A stretch of 6,062 nt of DNA, from assembly GCA_006227965.1 (NCBI GenBank), contig SBFL01000198.1:1-6062 (forward strand). Direction: 5' to 3'. Origin of the DNA: Bacteroidota bacterium (lineage in GTDB: Bacteria > Bacteroidota > Bacteroidia > Flavobacteriales > Flavobacteriaceae). This document shows positions 1 to 6,062 of this stretch, in pieces; positions within the stretch are counted from its first letter, which is position 1; each line of letters opens with the position of its first letter. The notes below the pieces were generated by a model. It was not told the DNA's origin, did not search any database, and worked only from the letters and a program-made list of their open reading frames with translations. The translations under genes and the position numbers were made by a program.

Positions 1-1235
1 CGGATGACCTGCTCCACATAGACCCCGCCGCTTTTTTCCATCTCGTAATCTGCCGGGGTGGCACTCACGTAGATCACCTGGTTTTGTAGGGCTTCGAATT
101 CTTCGAATTTCAAGGGGCGGTTGTCCATGGCGGCCGGGAGCCTGAATCCGTAGTCCACCAGGTTTTCCTTTCGGGATCGGTCCCCTCCGTACATTGCGTG
201 AACCTGCGGAATGGTCACGTGGCTTTCATCCACCACCATCAGGTAATCGTCCGGAAAATAATCCAGCAGGCAAAACGGACGGGTACCCGGCTCCCTTCCG
301 TCCAGGTACCTGGAGTAATTTTCTATACCGGAACAGTAGCCCAGCTCCCGGATCATCTCCAAATCAAAATTAGTCCGCTCCTCCAGCCTCTTTGCCTCCA
401 GGGGTTTTCCGATCTCTTTGAAATAGGCAACCTGCTTGGTGAGGTCATCCTGTATCTGGTGGATGGCATTCTGCAGGATGTCCGGGGAGGTCACAAACAT
501 GTTGGCCGGGTAGATGGTCAGGGTTTCATATTCCTCCAGCACCGTATTGTTGTAGGGGTCAAAGGATTCGATTTCCTCAATTTCATCCCCGAAGAAATGG
601 ATGCGGTAGGCGTGGTCTGCATAACTCGGAAAAATGTCCACCACATCCCCTTTTACGCGGAAATTCCCGTTCCGGAATTCCGCGGTGGTCCTTGAATAGA
701 GGCTTTGCACAAGCAGGTGCAGCAATTTGGTGCGCGGCAGGGCCTGGTCCCTTTGCAACCGGATGACGTTCTTTTTGAATTCCACCGGATTTCCGATCCC
801 GTAAAGGCAGGATACGGAGGCCACCACCAGCACATCCCTGCGTCCCGATAGGAGGGAGGAGGTGGCGCTGAGCCGTAGTTTTTCGATATCCTCGTTGATG
901 GAGAGGTCCTTCTCGATATAAAGGCCCGTGGTGGGGATATAGGCCTCTGGCTGGTAGTAATCATAGTAGGAGACAAAATACTCAACGGCATTTTCAGGGA
1001 AGAACATCTTGAACTCCGAATACAATTGCGCCGCCAGGGTCTTGTTGTGTGCCAGCACCAGGGTGGGGCGCTGTACTTCCTGAATCACGTTGGCCACGGT
1101 AAAGGTCTTCCCGGATCCCGTCACCCCGAGCAGGGTCTGATAGCGATCCGCCTCGCGGATCCCGCGACTCAACTGGTCAATCGCCTGGGGCTGGTCCCCG
1201 GTAGGGGTGAAGTCGGAAACAACCTTGAATTTCAT
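1..1235 (-). CDS. uvrB: UvrB, excinuclease ABC subunit B (partial, C-terminal part beyond left edge)
   Basis: UvrB is the damage-verifying helicase-like subunit of nucleotide excision repair. It is loaded by UvrA and recruits UvrC for incision in the cytoplasm. The start is ATG at 1235-1233, giving the family-typical [19 protein letters not shown]. Visible landmarks are the Walker A loop GVTGSGKT at residues 37-44, the [10 protein letters not shown] motif at 62-71, and the tyrosine-rich beta-hairpin that inserts between DNA strands ([16 protein letters not shown], 86-101). Further along are the Walker B DESH at 336-339 and the SAT motif at 391-393. The reading frame is intact for 411 codons and then leaves the window. 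UvrB is usually about 660-675 residues, so the second helicase domain and the UVR domain that contacts UvrC lie outside. It sits 51 bp downstream of the T9SS protein gene on the same strand. The assignment is certain from motif order and near-identity to the family; only completeness is unknown. Confidence 0.98.
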   Translation of the reverse strand, partial: MKFKVVSDFTPTGDQPQAIDQLSRGIREADRYQTLLGVTGSGKTFTVANVIQEVQRPTLVLAHNKTLAAQLYSEFKMFFPENAVEYFVSYYDYYQPEAYIPTTGLYIEKDLSINEDIEKLRLSATSSLLSGRRDVLVVASVSCLYGIGNPVEFKKNVIRLQRDQALPRTKLLHLLVQSLYSRTTAEFRNGNFRVKGDVVDIFPSYADHAYRIHFFGDEIEEIESFDPYNNTVLEEYETLTIYPANMFVTSPDILQNAIHQIQDDLTKQVAYFKEIGKPLEAKRLEERTNFDLEMIRELGYCSGIENYSRYLDGREPGTRPFCLLDYFPDDYLMVVDESHVTIPQVHAMYGGDRSRKENLVDYGFRLPAAMDNRPLKFEEFEALQNQVIYVSATPADYEMEKSGGVYVEQVI

Positions 1236-1239
1236 GTCC

Positions 1240-1247
1240 CAAAAATA
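1240..1247 (-). promoter_or_regulatory. Possible Bacteroidota -7 box for uvrB (TATTTTTG)
   Basis: On the minus strand TATTTTTG matches the Bacteroidota -7 consensus TAnnTTTG exactly and ends four bases before the uvrB ATG. A TTTG lies 13 bases upstream, closer than the usual spacing of roughly 17-23 for the -33 box, so the match is imperfect. If it is used, the uvrB transcript would be nearly leaderless. The context TTCGTATTTTT is repeated upstream of the T9SS gene. Confidence 0.35.
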
Positions 1248-1286
1248 CGAAATGAGGGCCCAAAGGGAAGGGCTCCGGGAAAAATA

Positions 1287-3023
1287 CTATCGCTTCAGGC
1301 TGAAATGCCCCCGGATCTCCTGGTTATTGTTGTTGATAGCCCGAAACCAGTAATCAGAAGCCGGCATGGGCCTACCGTTAAAGGTGCCATCCCATCCTGC
1401 GGTTTGCGGATCCACCTGTGCGAGCAGGTTCCCGAAACGGTCGAAAATAAACAGCCGGCGTATGGGGCTGACCCCCGAGGGAGGAAGGATAAACTGCCAG
1501 AAATCGTTGATCCCGTCCCCATTTGGGGTAAAGAATTTGGGAAAGCCTTCCAGGGTGAGGTCAGGTTCCACAAGGACCTCTGTGACCCCACATCCGTTTC
1601 GGTCCCTTACAAAAACCCGGTAGTTGCCCAGGGGCAGGCCGGAAAAACGGTTGCTGTCCTGATAAGGGCCCTCCGGATCGTTCAGGGCAAATTCGTAGTC
1701 CCCGATCCCGCTCACGGTAACTTCAATAGTGAGTACCCCGACTCCGAGATCCACATCCGTCTCTTCGATAATAGCGGGTTCGGACTGGGTAACCGAGAAA
1801 ATCCGGGAGGAGGCGCATTCCACAGAAACACCCGATGGATCTGAGATCTCGTTGTAAATTTCCAGACGGTATTCACCCGGGCCGGGCGGTGTAAAAACAG
1901 GGCCCTGTTCCAGCAGGACTTCCCGGTTCTGGTTTTCGATGCCGTACCACCGGTAGCCGTCTGCCTGATCTGTCGAGGTAATGGGTTCAATGGCCCCAAT
2001 GGAGCAGATACCGACGGTTTCCGGAAAATTCAGTTCTGGGCTGAAATCAATCAGGTTTCCATCAGGGTCGAAGAAGGGACCACAACCCAATAGGGTGAAG
2101 AAGCTGGTAGTGTCACAATTCAGTGCTTCCCCGGCAATGTTATAGGGTACAATCGTCACAAAGTACTGGCGGTTGGGTTCAAAATCAATAACCCCGGTTT
2201 CTGTTTGGTTTCCAAAATCTGCATTATTCAGAATATCACTCTGAGAGGGGGAGGTCCCGATAGAGACCCGGTACCCTTCTGCCCCTGTAACCTGCGTCCA
2301 CCTGATTCTCGGAGAAAGCGGGATGTCGAATTCCCCGTCTGACGGGTACAGAATGGAACTGCATTCGGGAAGCGTTGCCAACGGCCCCGTGGTAAATCGG
2401 AATTCTTCACAGCCATCGGCAGGGCCCAACCTGTTTTCCGGGATGATGCGTACAAAGACCTCTGTTTCTTCGGGCCAGTCAAAGGAGGGATCGAAAGTTA
2501 GGCCATCCGTGACAAGTGCATTATTCAAAAGATCTGTCCCCCCGGGAGAGGTCCCGGCCGAGATCCGATAACTCGTTGCCGTGGCACTGTAGCTCCATCG
2601 AAGATCTGATTGCACGGGCACATTTACCTGCCCGTCAGCAGGGCTAATCATTTCGGTGCATTCCGGAGGAGATGTAAAGCTTTGGGTATTGAAGCTGTAG
2701 GTATCGCAGAGCTGGTCGCCGGTAAGCCTGTTGAAAATGTAAAGCTCCACAAAGATGGTGCTGTTTTCAGGAAGCCCCTGGGTAGGCGTATAAAAGGTAT
2801 CCAGCCCGGTGGATGTCAACGTTTGAATTTCTGAGCCGCCAGGGGTGGTTCCCAGCCGAATCTTATAGGAGGTGATCCCCAAAACCTCAGTCCAGGTCAG
2901 GGTAACATCCACAGGAACGAAATCCCCATCTTCGGGAAAGACCGGAACGGGACATTCCTGAGCCGCCCCGGCCAGACCCAAAAGGAAGCCGCTCAGACAT
3001 AGCAATTTCTTCAGCATTTCCAT
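1287..3023 (-). CDS. T9SS type B sorting domain protein with three FN3-like repeats
   Basis: This is a secreted or cell-surface protein exported by Sec and then by the type IX secretion system. I start it at ATG 3023 (578 residues), because a signal peptide follows directly: MEMLKKLLCLSGFLLGLAGAA, with likely signal peptidase I cleavage before QEC. An in-frame TTG at 3059 would add 12 residues ahead of the signal peptide and is less plausible; ATG 3017 is also possible. Residues 24-313 hold three units of 93-99 residues that resemble fibronectin type III folds. Each has a P.DG..VP opening, an RW/TW strand, a Y(R/K)I..GT.P segment, a closing F.T, and one Cys near each end. Residues about 314-490 form less regular beta-rich modules, including a GLPLGNYRVFVRDRNGC element. 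Residues 494-578 form the gliding-motility-associated C-terminal (CHU_C/TIGR04131-like) domain: FFTPNGDGINDFW (497-509), FDRFGNLL (527-534) and WDG (544-546), ending in SLKR. This domain is the outer-membrane export signal. Ligand and function are unknown; adhesion or polymer binding is plausible. No enzymatic domain is visible. Confidence 0.93.
   Translation of the reverse strand: MEMLKKLLCLSGFLLGLAGAAQECPVPVFPEDGDFVPVDVTLTWTEVLGITSYKIRLGTTPGGSEIQTLTSTGLDTFYTPTQGLPENSTIFVELYIFNRLTGDQLCDTYSFNTQSFTSPPECTEMISPADGQVNVPVQSDLRWSYSATATSYRISAGTSPGGTDLLNNALVTDGLTFDPSFDWPEETEVFVRIIPENRLGPADGCEEFRFTTGPLATLPECSSILYPSDGEFDIPLSPRIRWTQVTGAEGYRVSIGTSPSQSDILNNADFGNQTETGVIDFEPNRQYFVTIVPYNIAGEALNCDTTSFFTLLGCGPFFDPDGNLIDFSPELNFPETVGICSIGAIEPITSTDQADGYRWYGIENQNREVLLEQGPVFTPPGPGEYRLEIYNEISDPSGVSVECASSRIFSVTQSEPAIIEETDVDLGVGVLTIEVTVSGIGDYEFALNDPEGPYQDSNRFSGLPLGNYRVFVRDRNGCGVTEVLVEPDLTLEGFPKFFTPNGDGINDFWQFILPPSGVSPIRRLFIFDRFGNLLAQVDPQTAGWDGTFNGRPMPASDYWFRAINNNNQEIRGHFSLKR
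1290..1544 (-). other. C-terminal T9SS type B sorting domain (CHU_C type)
   Basis: This segment encodes the last 85 residues of the secreted protein. It contains the diagnostic order FFTPNGDGINDFW, then IFDRFGNLL, then GWDGTFNGRPMPASDYWF and a basic SLKR end. In characterised Flavobacteriaceae such as Flavobacterium johnsoniae, type B domains target large surface proteins through the T9SS, with PorP/SprF-like partners often needed. No such partner is encoded in this window. Confidence 0.93.
2085..2954 (-). repeat. Three tandem FN3-like protein repeats (about 98 codons each)
   Basis: The translated units span 2954-2661, 2660-2364 and 2363-2085. Shared positions include an opening Cys, P.DG, a central W, Y.I..GT.P.. 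followed by a D/E-I/L segment, an FV.I.P.N strand, a second Cys and F.T. Within each unit the two Cys are 82-83 residues apart, which suggests a disulfide closing each domain. The repeats are clear at protein level but diverged at DNA level, so this is old domain duplication rather than a recent DNA repeat. The FN3 label is inferred from pattern. Confidence 0.8.
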
Positions 3024-3036
3024 AACCGCAGGAAGG

Positions 3037-3044
3037 GAAAAATA
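3037..3044 (-). promoter_or_regulatory. Weak -7-like box before the T9SS protein gene (TATTTTTC)
   Basis: The minus strand carries TTCGTATTTTTC 13 bases before ATG 3023. It matches TAnnTTTG at seven of eight positions and shares the 11-mer TTCGTATTTTT with the region before uvrB. A TTG lies 12 bases upstream, too close for a standard -33 box. If it is real, the TTG at 3059 would lie upstream of the transcript, which supports the ATG start. Evidence is weak. Confidence 0.25.
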
Positions 3045-3119
3045 CGAATTTACCTTCAATCAGCGGTTTAAATCGGATGAAGGGCAGGGTATGGATGACA
3101 GGAGGTCGGACGTAGGGGG

Positions 3120-3953
3120 CTAGAGGTCCCTGCGTTTCAGCAGGGCATAGGACCAGTAAACAAAGAGGGCGGTCCAGGCGAGTACCAGCAGGACCTCGTA
3201 CCAGTGGACGGCATAATTCAACTCGATTTTTTCCCCGATCTGGTCGGCCACCGACTGTACGGCATTCAGGCGGGTAACAGGCTCTTTGATCAGGTTGGCC
3301 ATGCTTTCCAGGGGAAGGAAGCTTTTAATGATCTTGGCTGTATCCCAGGAAACAAATTTCCAGCCGAGGATGCCGAAAATCACCTGCTCCAGGATGGCCC
3401 AGATGATCAGGAATCCGAGGGCAAAGGCCGAACGTTTCACAAGGATCCCGAGGAAGAGACAGAAACTGAAAAAACCGACCAACTTCACGAAGAACGCCAG
3501 AAGGAATTCCAGGTCGGAAAAGACGATGGAGAGCTCGTTGTAATCGGAATACACACCGCCCAGGATGAGGGAAACCACAAAGACAAACAGGGTGGAGATT
3601 CCCGCAAATACGAGAACCGTTACGAACTTGGATGCAATGAACTCCTTTTTGGAAAGTCCGTCGATGAGGTTCTGTTTGATCGTTTTGTTGCTGTATTCAT
3701 TGGACATCATCGACACAATGACAATGGCCAGAAAAAGCTTGAAAATGGCGGCTACATAAGTATTGAAATGCCAGATGTACGGGAAGTTGAAGATACCCTG
3801 TTCGGCGAGGTGGAACTGAATGGGCCCGATGTCGAATTTAATGGCAGCTATCAATGCGATGGAGGTAAGCAGCGCAAAGTAGGCGAGGATCAGAAACCGG
3901 CTCGAGCGGTTGTTCCAGAGTTTGATGTATTCTATTTGTAGCAGTCGTTTCAT
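3120..3953 (-). CDS. ABC-2-type transporter permease subunit
   Basis: This is an integral inner-membrane subunit of 277 residues and the likely partner of the ATPase encoded just upstream. The ATG start at 3953 gives a cytoplasmic amphipathic beginning, MKRLLQIEYIKLWNNRSSRF. Six hydrophobic segments can be read at about residues 20-38, 65-83, 111-133, 150-171, 176-197 and 252-272. This is the six-helix plan of ABC-2 exporters such as BcrB/NatB. After helix 2, NEYSNKTIKQNLIDGLSKKEF (85-105) is the conserved cytoplasmic coupling-region motif of this class. The stretch between helices 5 and 6 (about 198-250) is mostly polar and is presumably extracytoplasmic. The protein ends with KRRDL on the positively charged, cytoplasmic side. 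The gap to the ATPase stop is 27 bp, so the two are co-transcribed. The substrate (peptide antibiotic, lipid, ion or other) cannot be told from sequence. Confidence 0.9.
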   Translation of the reverse strand: MKRLLQIEYIKLWNNRSSRFLILAYFALLTSIALIAAIKFDIGPIQFHLAEQGIFNFPYIWHFNTYVAAIFKLFLAIVIVSMMSNEYSNKTIKQNLIDGLSKKEFIASKFVTVLVFAGISTLFVFVVSLILGGVYSDYNELSIVFSDLEFLLAFFVKLVGFFSFCLFLGILVKRSAFALGFLIIWAILEQVIFGILGWKFVSWDTAKIIKSFLPLESMANLIKEPVTRLNAVQSVADQIGEKIELNYAVHWYEVLLVLAWTALFVYWSYALLKRRDL

Positions 3954-3980
3954 AATTGGAGGAAGGGGGTGTCTTTAAAC

Positions 3981-4877
3981 CTACTGGTTGTTGGTTATGG
4001 CCAGGAATTGTTGTTCCAGACTTTCCTTGCGCTTGATCAGATGGGAGAGCACGATTTTGTTCTTAAAACATAGCTCGTTCAGGGCCCCGGCTTCCATAGG
4101 TTCATTCAGATAGGCTATAAGCAGGTCGTTTTCGGTTTCAACATGGGAGAAACTGCCGTGTTTTTCCAAAAATAGCCGCAACCCTTCGGCATCTTCGGTC
4201 CGTAGCTCGAAGTACCCATGACTTGCCAGCATTCCATCCACCGTACCATCATAGAGGTTTTCACCCTTTCGCAGGATGACTACATGGGAACAGACCTTTT
4301 CCACCTCGTCCAGCAGGTGAGAAGCCAAAAGAATGGTAGTCCCCTCGGAGGCAATTTTTTTTATCAACTCCCGGATCTGGTGGATCCCCTGAGGATCCAG
4401 GCCGTTGGTCGGCTCGTCCAGGATTAGAATTTCGGGGTCATTTAAAAGGGCCGAGGCAATGGCCAGACGTTGCTTCATCCCCAGGGAAAAGGTCCTGAAT
4501 TTGCTGCCTCGCCGCTCCCACAGCCCGACCAGTCTTAATTTTTCTTCGATCCGGTCCTCTGGCACCTCCTTGATTTTGCATACCAGCTTCAGGTTTTGCA
4601 GAGCGGACATGTAGGGGTAAAAGTTAGGCCTTTCGATTATGGCCCCGACCTTTTTCAGGGCCTGGTGGGTGGAGGTGTTCCCGTCAAACCAGCTGAAGGA
4701 ACCCGAGGTTCGGTTTACTACGTTGAGCACGATGCCCAGCGTTGTTGATTTACCGCTTCCATTGGGGCCCAGGAGGCCATAGACGTTGCCCTTTTCTATG
4801 GTAAAGGAAAGGTTTTTAACTGCGGTAAGGGGTCCGAACCTCTTGGTGAGATTGTTGACGGTCAGTATGGTTTCCAA
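3981..4877 (-). CDS. ABC transporter ATP-binding protein (BcrA/NatA/CcmA class)
   Basis: This cytoplasmic ATPase of 298 residues powers the adjacent permease. All nucleotide-binding motifs are present. They are Walker A GPNGSGKS (37-44), a Q-loop region GAIIERPNFYPYMSALQNL (78-96) with Glu in place of Gln, and the signature FSLGMKQR (130-137). Walker B ILILDEPTNGLDP follows at 150-162, with D154 and catalytic E155, then the H-loop His187 in LLASHLLDEV. The E-R-P Q-loop and F-S-x-G-M signature are usual for BcrA/NatA-type exporters, so they are not defects. Residues about 220-298 form the class's variable C-terminal domain. No ATG or GTG lies near the family-expected N terminus, and TTG at 4877 places METILTVNNLTKRFG exactly where homologues begin, so I accept TTG. 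It is the first gene of the leftward cluster and is divergent from the kinase-like gene. Confidence 0.95.
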   Translation of the reverse strand: METILTVNNLTKRFGPLTAVKNLSFTIEKGNVYGLLGPNGSGKSTTLGIVLNVVNRTSGSFSWFDGNTSTHQALKKVGAIIERPNFYPYMSALQNLKLVCKIKEVPEDRIEEKLRLVGLWERRGSKFRTFSLGMKQRLAIASALLNDPEILILDEPTNGLDPQGIHQIRELIKKIASEGTTILLASHLLDEVEKVCSHVVILRKGENLYDGTVDGMLASHGYFELRTEDAEGLRLFLEKHGSFSHVETENDLLIAYLNEPMEAGALNELCFKNKIVLSHLIKRKESLEQQFLAITNNQ

Positions 4878-4956
4878 AGGAACTGTTTTTGTCTGGGGTT
4901 TCCTTAATTGTCGATATAATCCGTAATTTGTTACAAAGTTATCTTAAAATACCTGG
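4878..4956. promoter_or_regulatory. Divergent intergenic region between ABC operon and kinase-like gene
   Basis: These 79 bases are AT-rich compared with the flanking genes and must hold the promoters of both divergent transcripts. The plus strand carries TATAAT at 4915-4920 and TAATTTG at 4924-4930. The minus strand carries TAACTTTG at 4941-4934. The core is an imperfect palindrome, TTTGT-T-ACAAA (4927-4937), flanked by TAA and TTA. No clear -33 box or Shine-Dalgarno sequence is seen for either gene. Confidence 0.6.
4934..4941 (-). promoter_or_regulatory. Candidate -7 box of the ABC transporter operon (TAACTTTG)
   Basis: On the minus strand TAACTTTG is an exact match to the Bacteroidota -7 consensus TAnnTTTG. 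It lies 56 bases upstream of the TTG start of the ATPase gene, which would give a leader of about 50 bases. No TTG is found at the usual -33 distance; the nearest candidate is TTC, inside the first codons of the divergent gene. Confidence 0.45.
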
Positions 4957-6042
4957 ATGATGTCCGAAGAACGCATGATGTCGAAAAAGAAGCCGGCTTA
5001 TCCCGTAAGTCCTGCCCTGGAGGCCTATCTGGGTGAATTCAGCCGCAAGATTGAAATCCCCATATTCTATGAGGATTTGCTGAGGTTTTCCGGGTCTGTG
5101 GTGGTCTACGATTCAAATGAAAAGGACACGCTGTGGGTGCGCGTCTTCTATTCGGATACAGAGCGGGAAGAGATCGATCTAGGCCTTAAAAAGGTATATT
5201 CCATCCTTCACTCGGACGGCAGTGACCGTATTTTCCAGTACCTGAATGTGGATGCCGTGGATTTTTGCACTTTCGGGAATTCAAAGCCCTTCAGAATCAA
5301 GGTCCGAAACATCCTCAATGACAACTTCATCTATTTCTACGTCAAGAAAACGGATGCCTCCCGAATATACGGCCTGGAACTTGAGCATTTGCTTTCGCCC
5401 TATAACCTGCATTTCCTGGTCTACAAGGGGACCCTGATCGAGGAGCATATTGCCGGGATACCCGGGGATGTTTTCATCAAGGAGATGCTGCCTGCCTGTT
5501 CGGAATCAGAAAAGGCTCAGCTCGCCAAAGAATTCGTAAAATTCAATGAAAGGTGTATGATCCGGCTGCTCGGGGATATGCGCTCCTACAACTACGTCAT
5601 CGTCCCTATGATAGATTTTGACCATGTGGTATACCGGATTCGCGCCATTGATTTTGACCAGCAGAGTTTTGAGGGGAAACTCCGGATCTACCGTCCGCAA
5701 TTTTTCAAGGAAAACCTCACCATGGTGAATATGGTAAGGGATAAGTTATTACGGGACTCCGTGGACCAGTACAAGGTGGAGGAGCGTTCCATTATTGCAA
5801 AGCGCATCCTCAGTTCCGGGGACCGCCTCCGCAAACTCGTGGATATCGCCCGCAAGGATACCATTTCGCTGCCTGAGAACGTGGAGCGCCTCAAAAAAGA
5901 GATTTACGACCTGACCCATGACCTGCATTTCAAGAAATGTCAGCGTATGGGCGAAATCCTTGACCTGGCTCTTGATTTCGTCCGGCGCAACTATGAGGAT
6001 GTAAGCATGAAGCAGATCATCACCAAGAAGATCGGGATATAG
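4957..6042 (+). CDS. Uncharacterised protein with kinase/APH-like motif order
   Basis: I do not recognise a named family. The protein has 361 residues, is soluble, and has no signal peptide or membrane segment. Tandem ATGs at 4957/4960 and 4975/4978 leave the start uncertain; the later pair would shorten it by 6-7 residues. Features in order: residues 101-130 look like beta strands with a turn (VDFCTFGNSKPFRIKV, then FIYFYVKK, where K130 or K131 could be a nucleotide-binding Lys). YGLELEHLL (138-146) offers a helix with Glu141 or Glu143. FLVYKGTLIEEHIAGIPGD (153-171) resembles the hinge of aminoglycoside phosphotransferase-like kinases. GDMRSYNYVIV (206-216) resembles a catalytic loop with D207 and N212. 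AIDFDQQ (230-236) resembles a DFG-type metal site with D232. Residues about 270-345 are charged and helical. The family reading is inference. The gene is divergent from the ABC operon, which may or may not imply linked function. Confidence 0.85.
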   Translation: MMSEERMMSKKKPAYPVSPALEAYLGEFSRKIEIPIFYEDLLRFSGSVVVYDSNEKDTLWVRVFYSDTEREEIDLGLKKVYSILHSDGSDRIFQYLNVDAVDFCTFGNSKPFRIKVRNILNDNFIYFYVKKTDASRIYGLELEHLLSPYNLHFLVYKGTLIEEHIAGIPGDVFIKEMLPACSESEKAQLAKEFVKFNERCMIRLLGDMRSYNYVIVPMIDFDHVVYRIRAIDFDQQSFEGKLRIYRPQFFKENLTMVNMVRDKLLRDSVDQYKVEERSIIAKRILSSGDRLRKLVDIARKDTISLPENVERLKKEIYDLTHDLHFKKCQRMGEILDLALDFVRRNYEDVSMKQIITKKIGI

Positions 6043-6062
6043 GTTTTTTCACTTGGGGGAGG

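Noticed and set aside
198..695. Plus-strand open frame of 165 codons inside uvrB
   Set aside because: The opposite frame is an unmistakable, uninterrupted UvrB, so this is its complement.
1250..1285. Possible hairpin terminator of the T9SS protein gene (GAGCCC..GGGCCCTC on the minus strand)
   Set aside because: The stem needs a two-base bulge and no T tract follows the stem directly, so it is too weak to call as an intrinsic terminator.
1026..1844. Plus-strand open frame of 272 codons across the uvrB start and the T9SS gene end
   Set aside because: It overlaps two well-supported minus-strand genes, spans their intergenic gap, and shows no recognisable domain.
3024..3059. TTG at 3059 as start of the T9SS protein
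   Set aside because: It would place 12 extra residues before a normal signal peptide; ATG 3023 fits the signal peptide directly.
3060..3119. Gap between permease stop and T9SS gene, searched for a terminator or small gene
   Set aside because: No stable inverted repeat with a T run and no open frame with a credible start was seen.
3204..3941. Plus-strand open frame of 245 codons antisense to the permease gene
   Set aside because: The product is highly polar and low in complexity, rich in D, E, G and K, as expected from the complement of a hydrophobic membrane protein. The opposite strand has a clear six-helix ABC-2 permease.
6043..6062. Short T6 run after the kinase-like gene stop
   Set aside because: There is no preceding hairpin and only 20 bases remain in the window, so a terminator cannot be supported.

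Overview
The window looks like chromosomal DNA of a member of the Bacteroidota, most likely a marine-type Flavobacteriaceae with fairly high GC for that group. The main evidence is a secreted protein with the type IX secretion (T9SS) type B C-terminal sorting domain, which is essentially confined to this phylum. Supporting signs are weak or absent Shine-Dalgarno sequences and TAnnTTTG-like -7 promoter boxes upstream of several genes. The genus call is an inference. No mobile element, CRISPR array, rRNA or tRNA was found.

Layout: four genes run leftward. From right to left they are an ABC transporter ATPase (3981-4877), its membrane permease (3120-3953), a T9SS-exported multidomain surface or secreted protein (1287-3023), and the N-terminal 411 codons of the DNA repair helicase gene uvrB (1-1235, cut by the left edge). 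Gaps between them are 27, 96 and 51 bp, so ATPase and permease almost certainly form one operon, while the last two genes could be read through or use their own promoters. One gene runs rightward (4957-6042) from a 79-bp divergent intergenic region. It encodes an uncharacterised 361-residue soluble protein.

Functionally, the ABC pair forms a two-gene ABC-2-type exporter of the BcrA/NatA class with unknown substrate. The T9SS protein would pass through the Sec system and then the T9SS to the cell surface. UvrB acts in nucleotide excision repair. No pathway visibly links these genes. The most interesting item is the rightward protein: the order of its motifs (Lys, Glu, hinge, GD-x4-N, I-D-F-D) resembles the protein kinase/aminoglycoside phosphotransferase fold, although it has no obvious family name. 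No clearly new multi-gene system is supported by the sequence alone.
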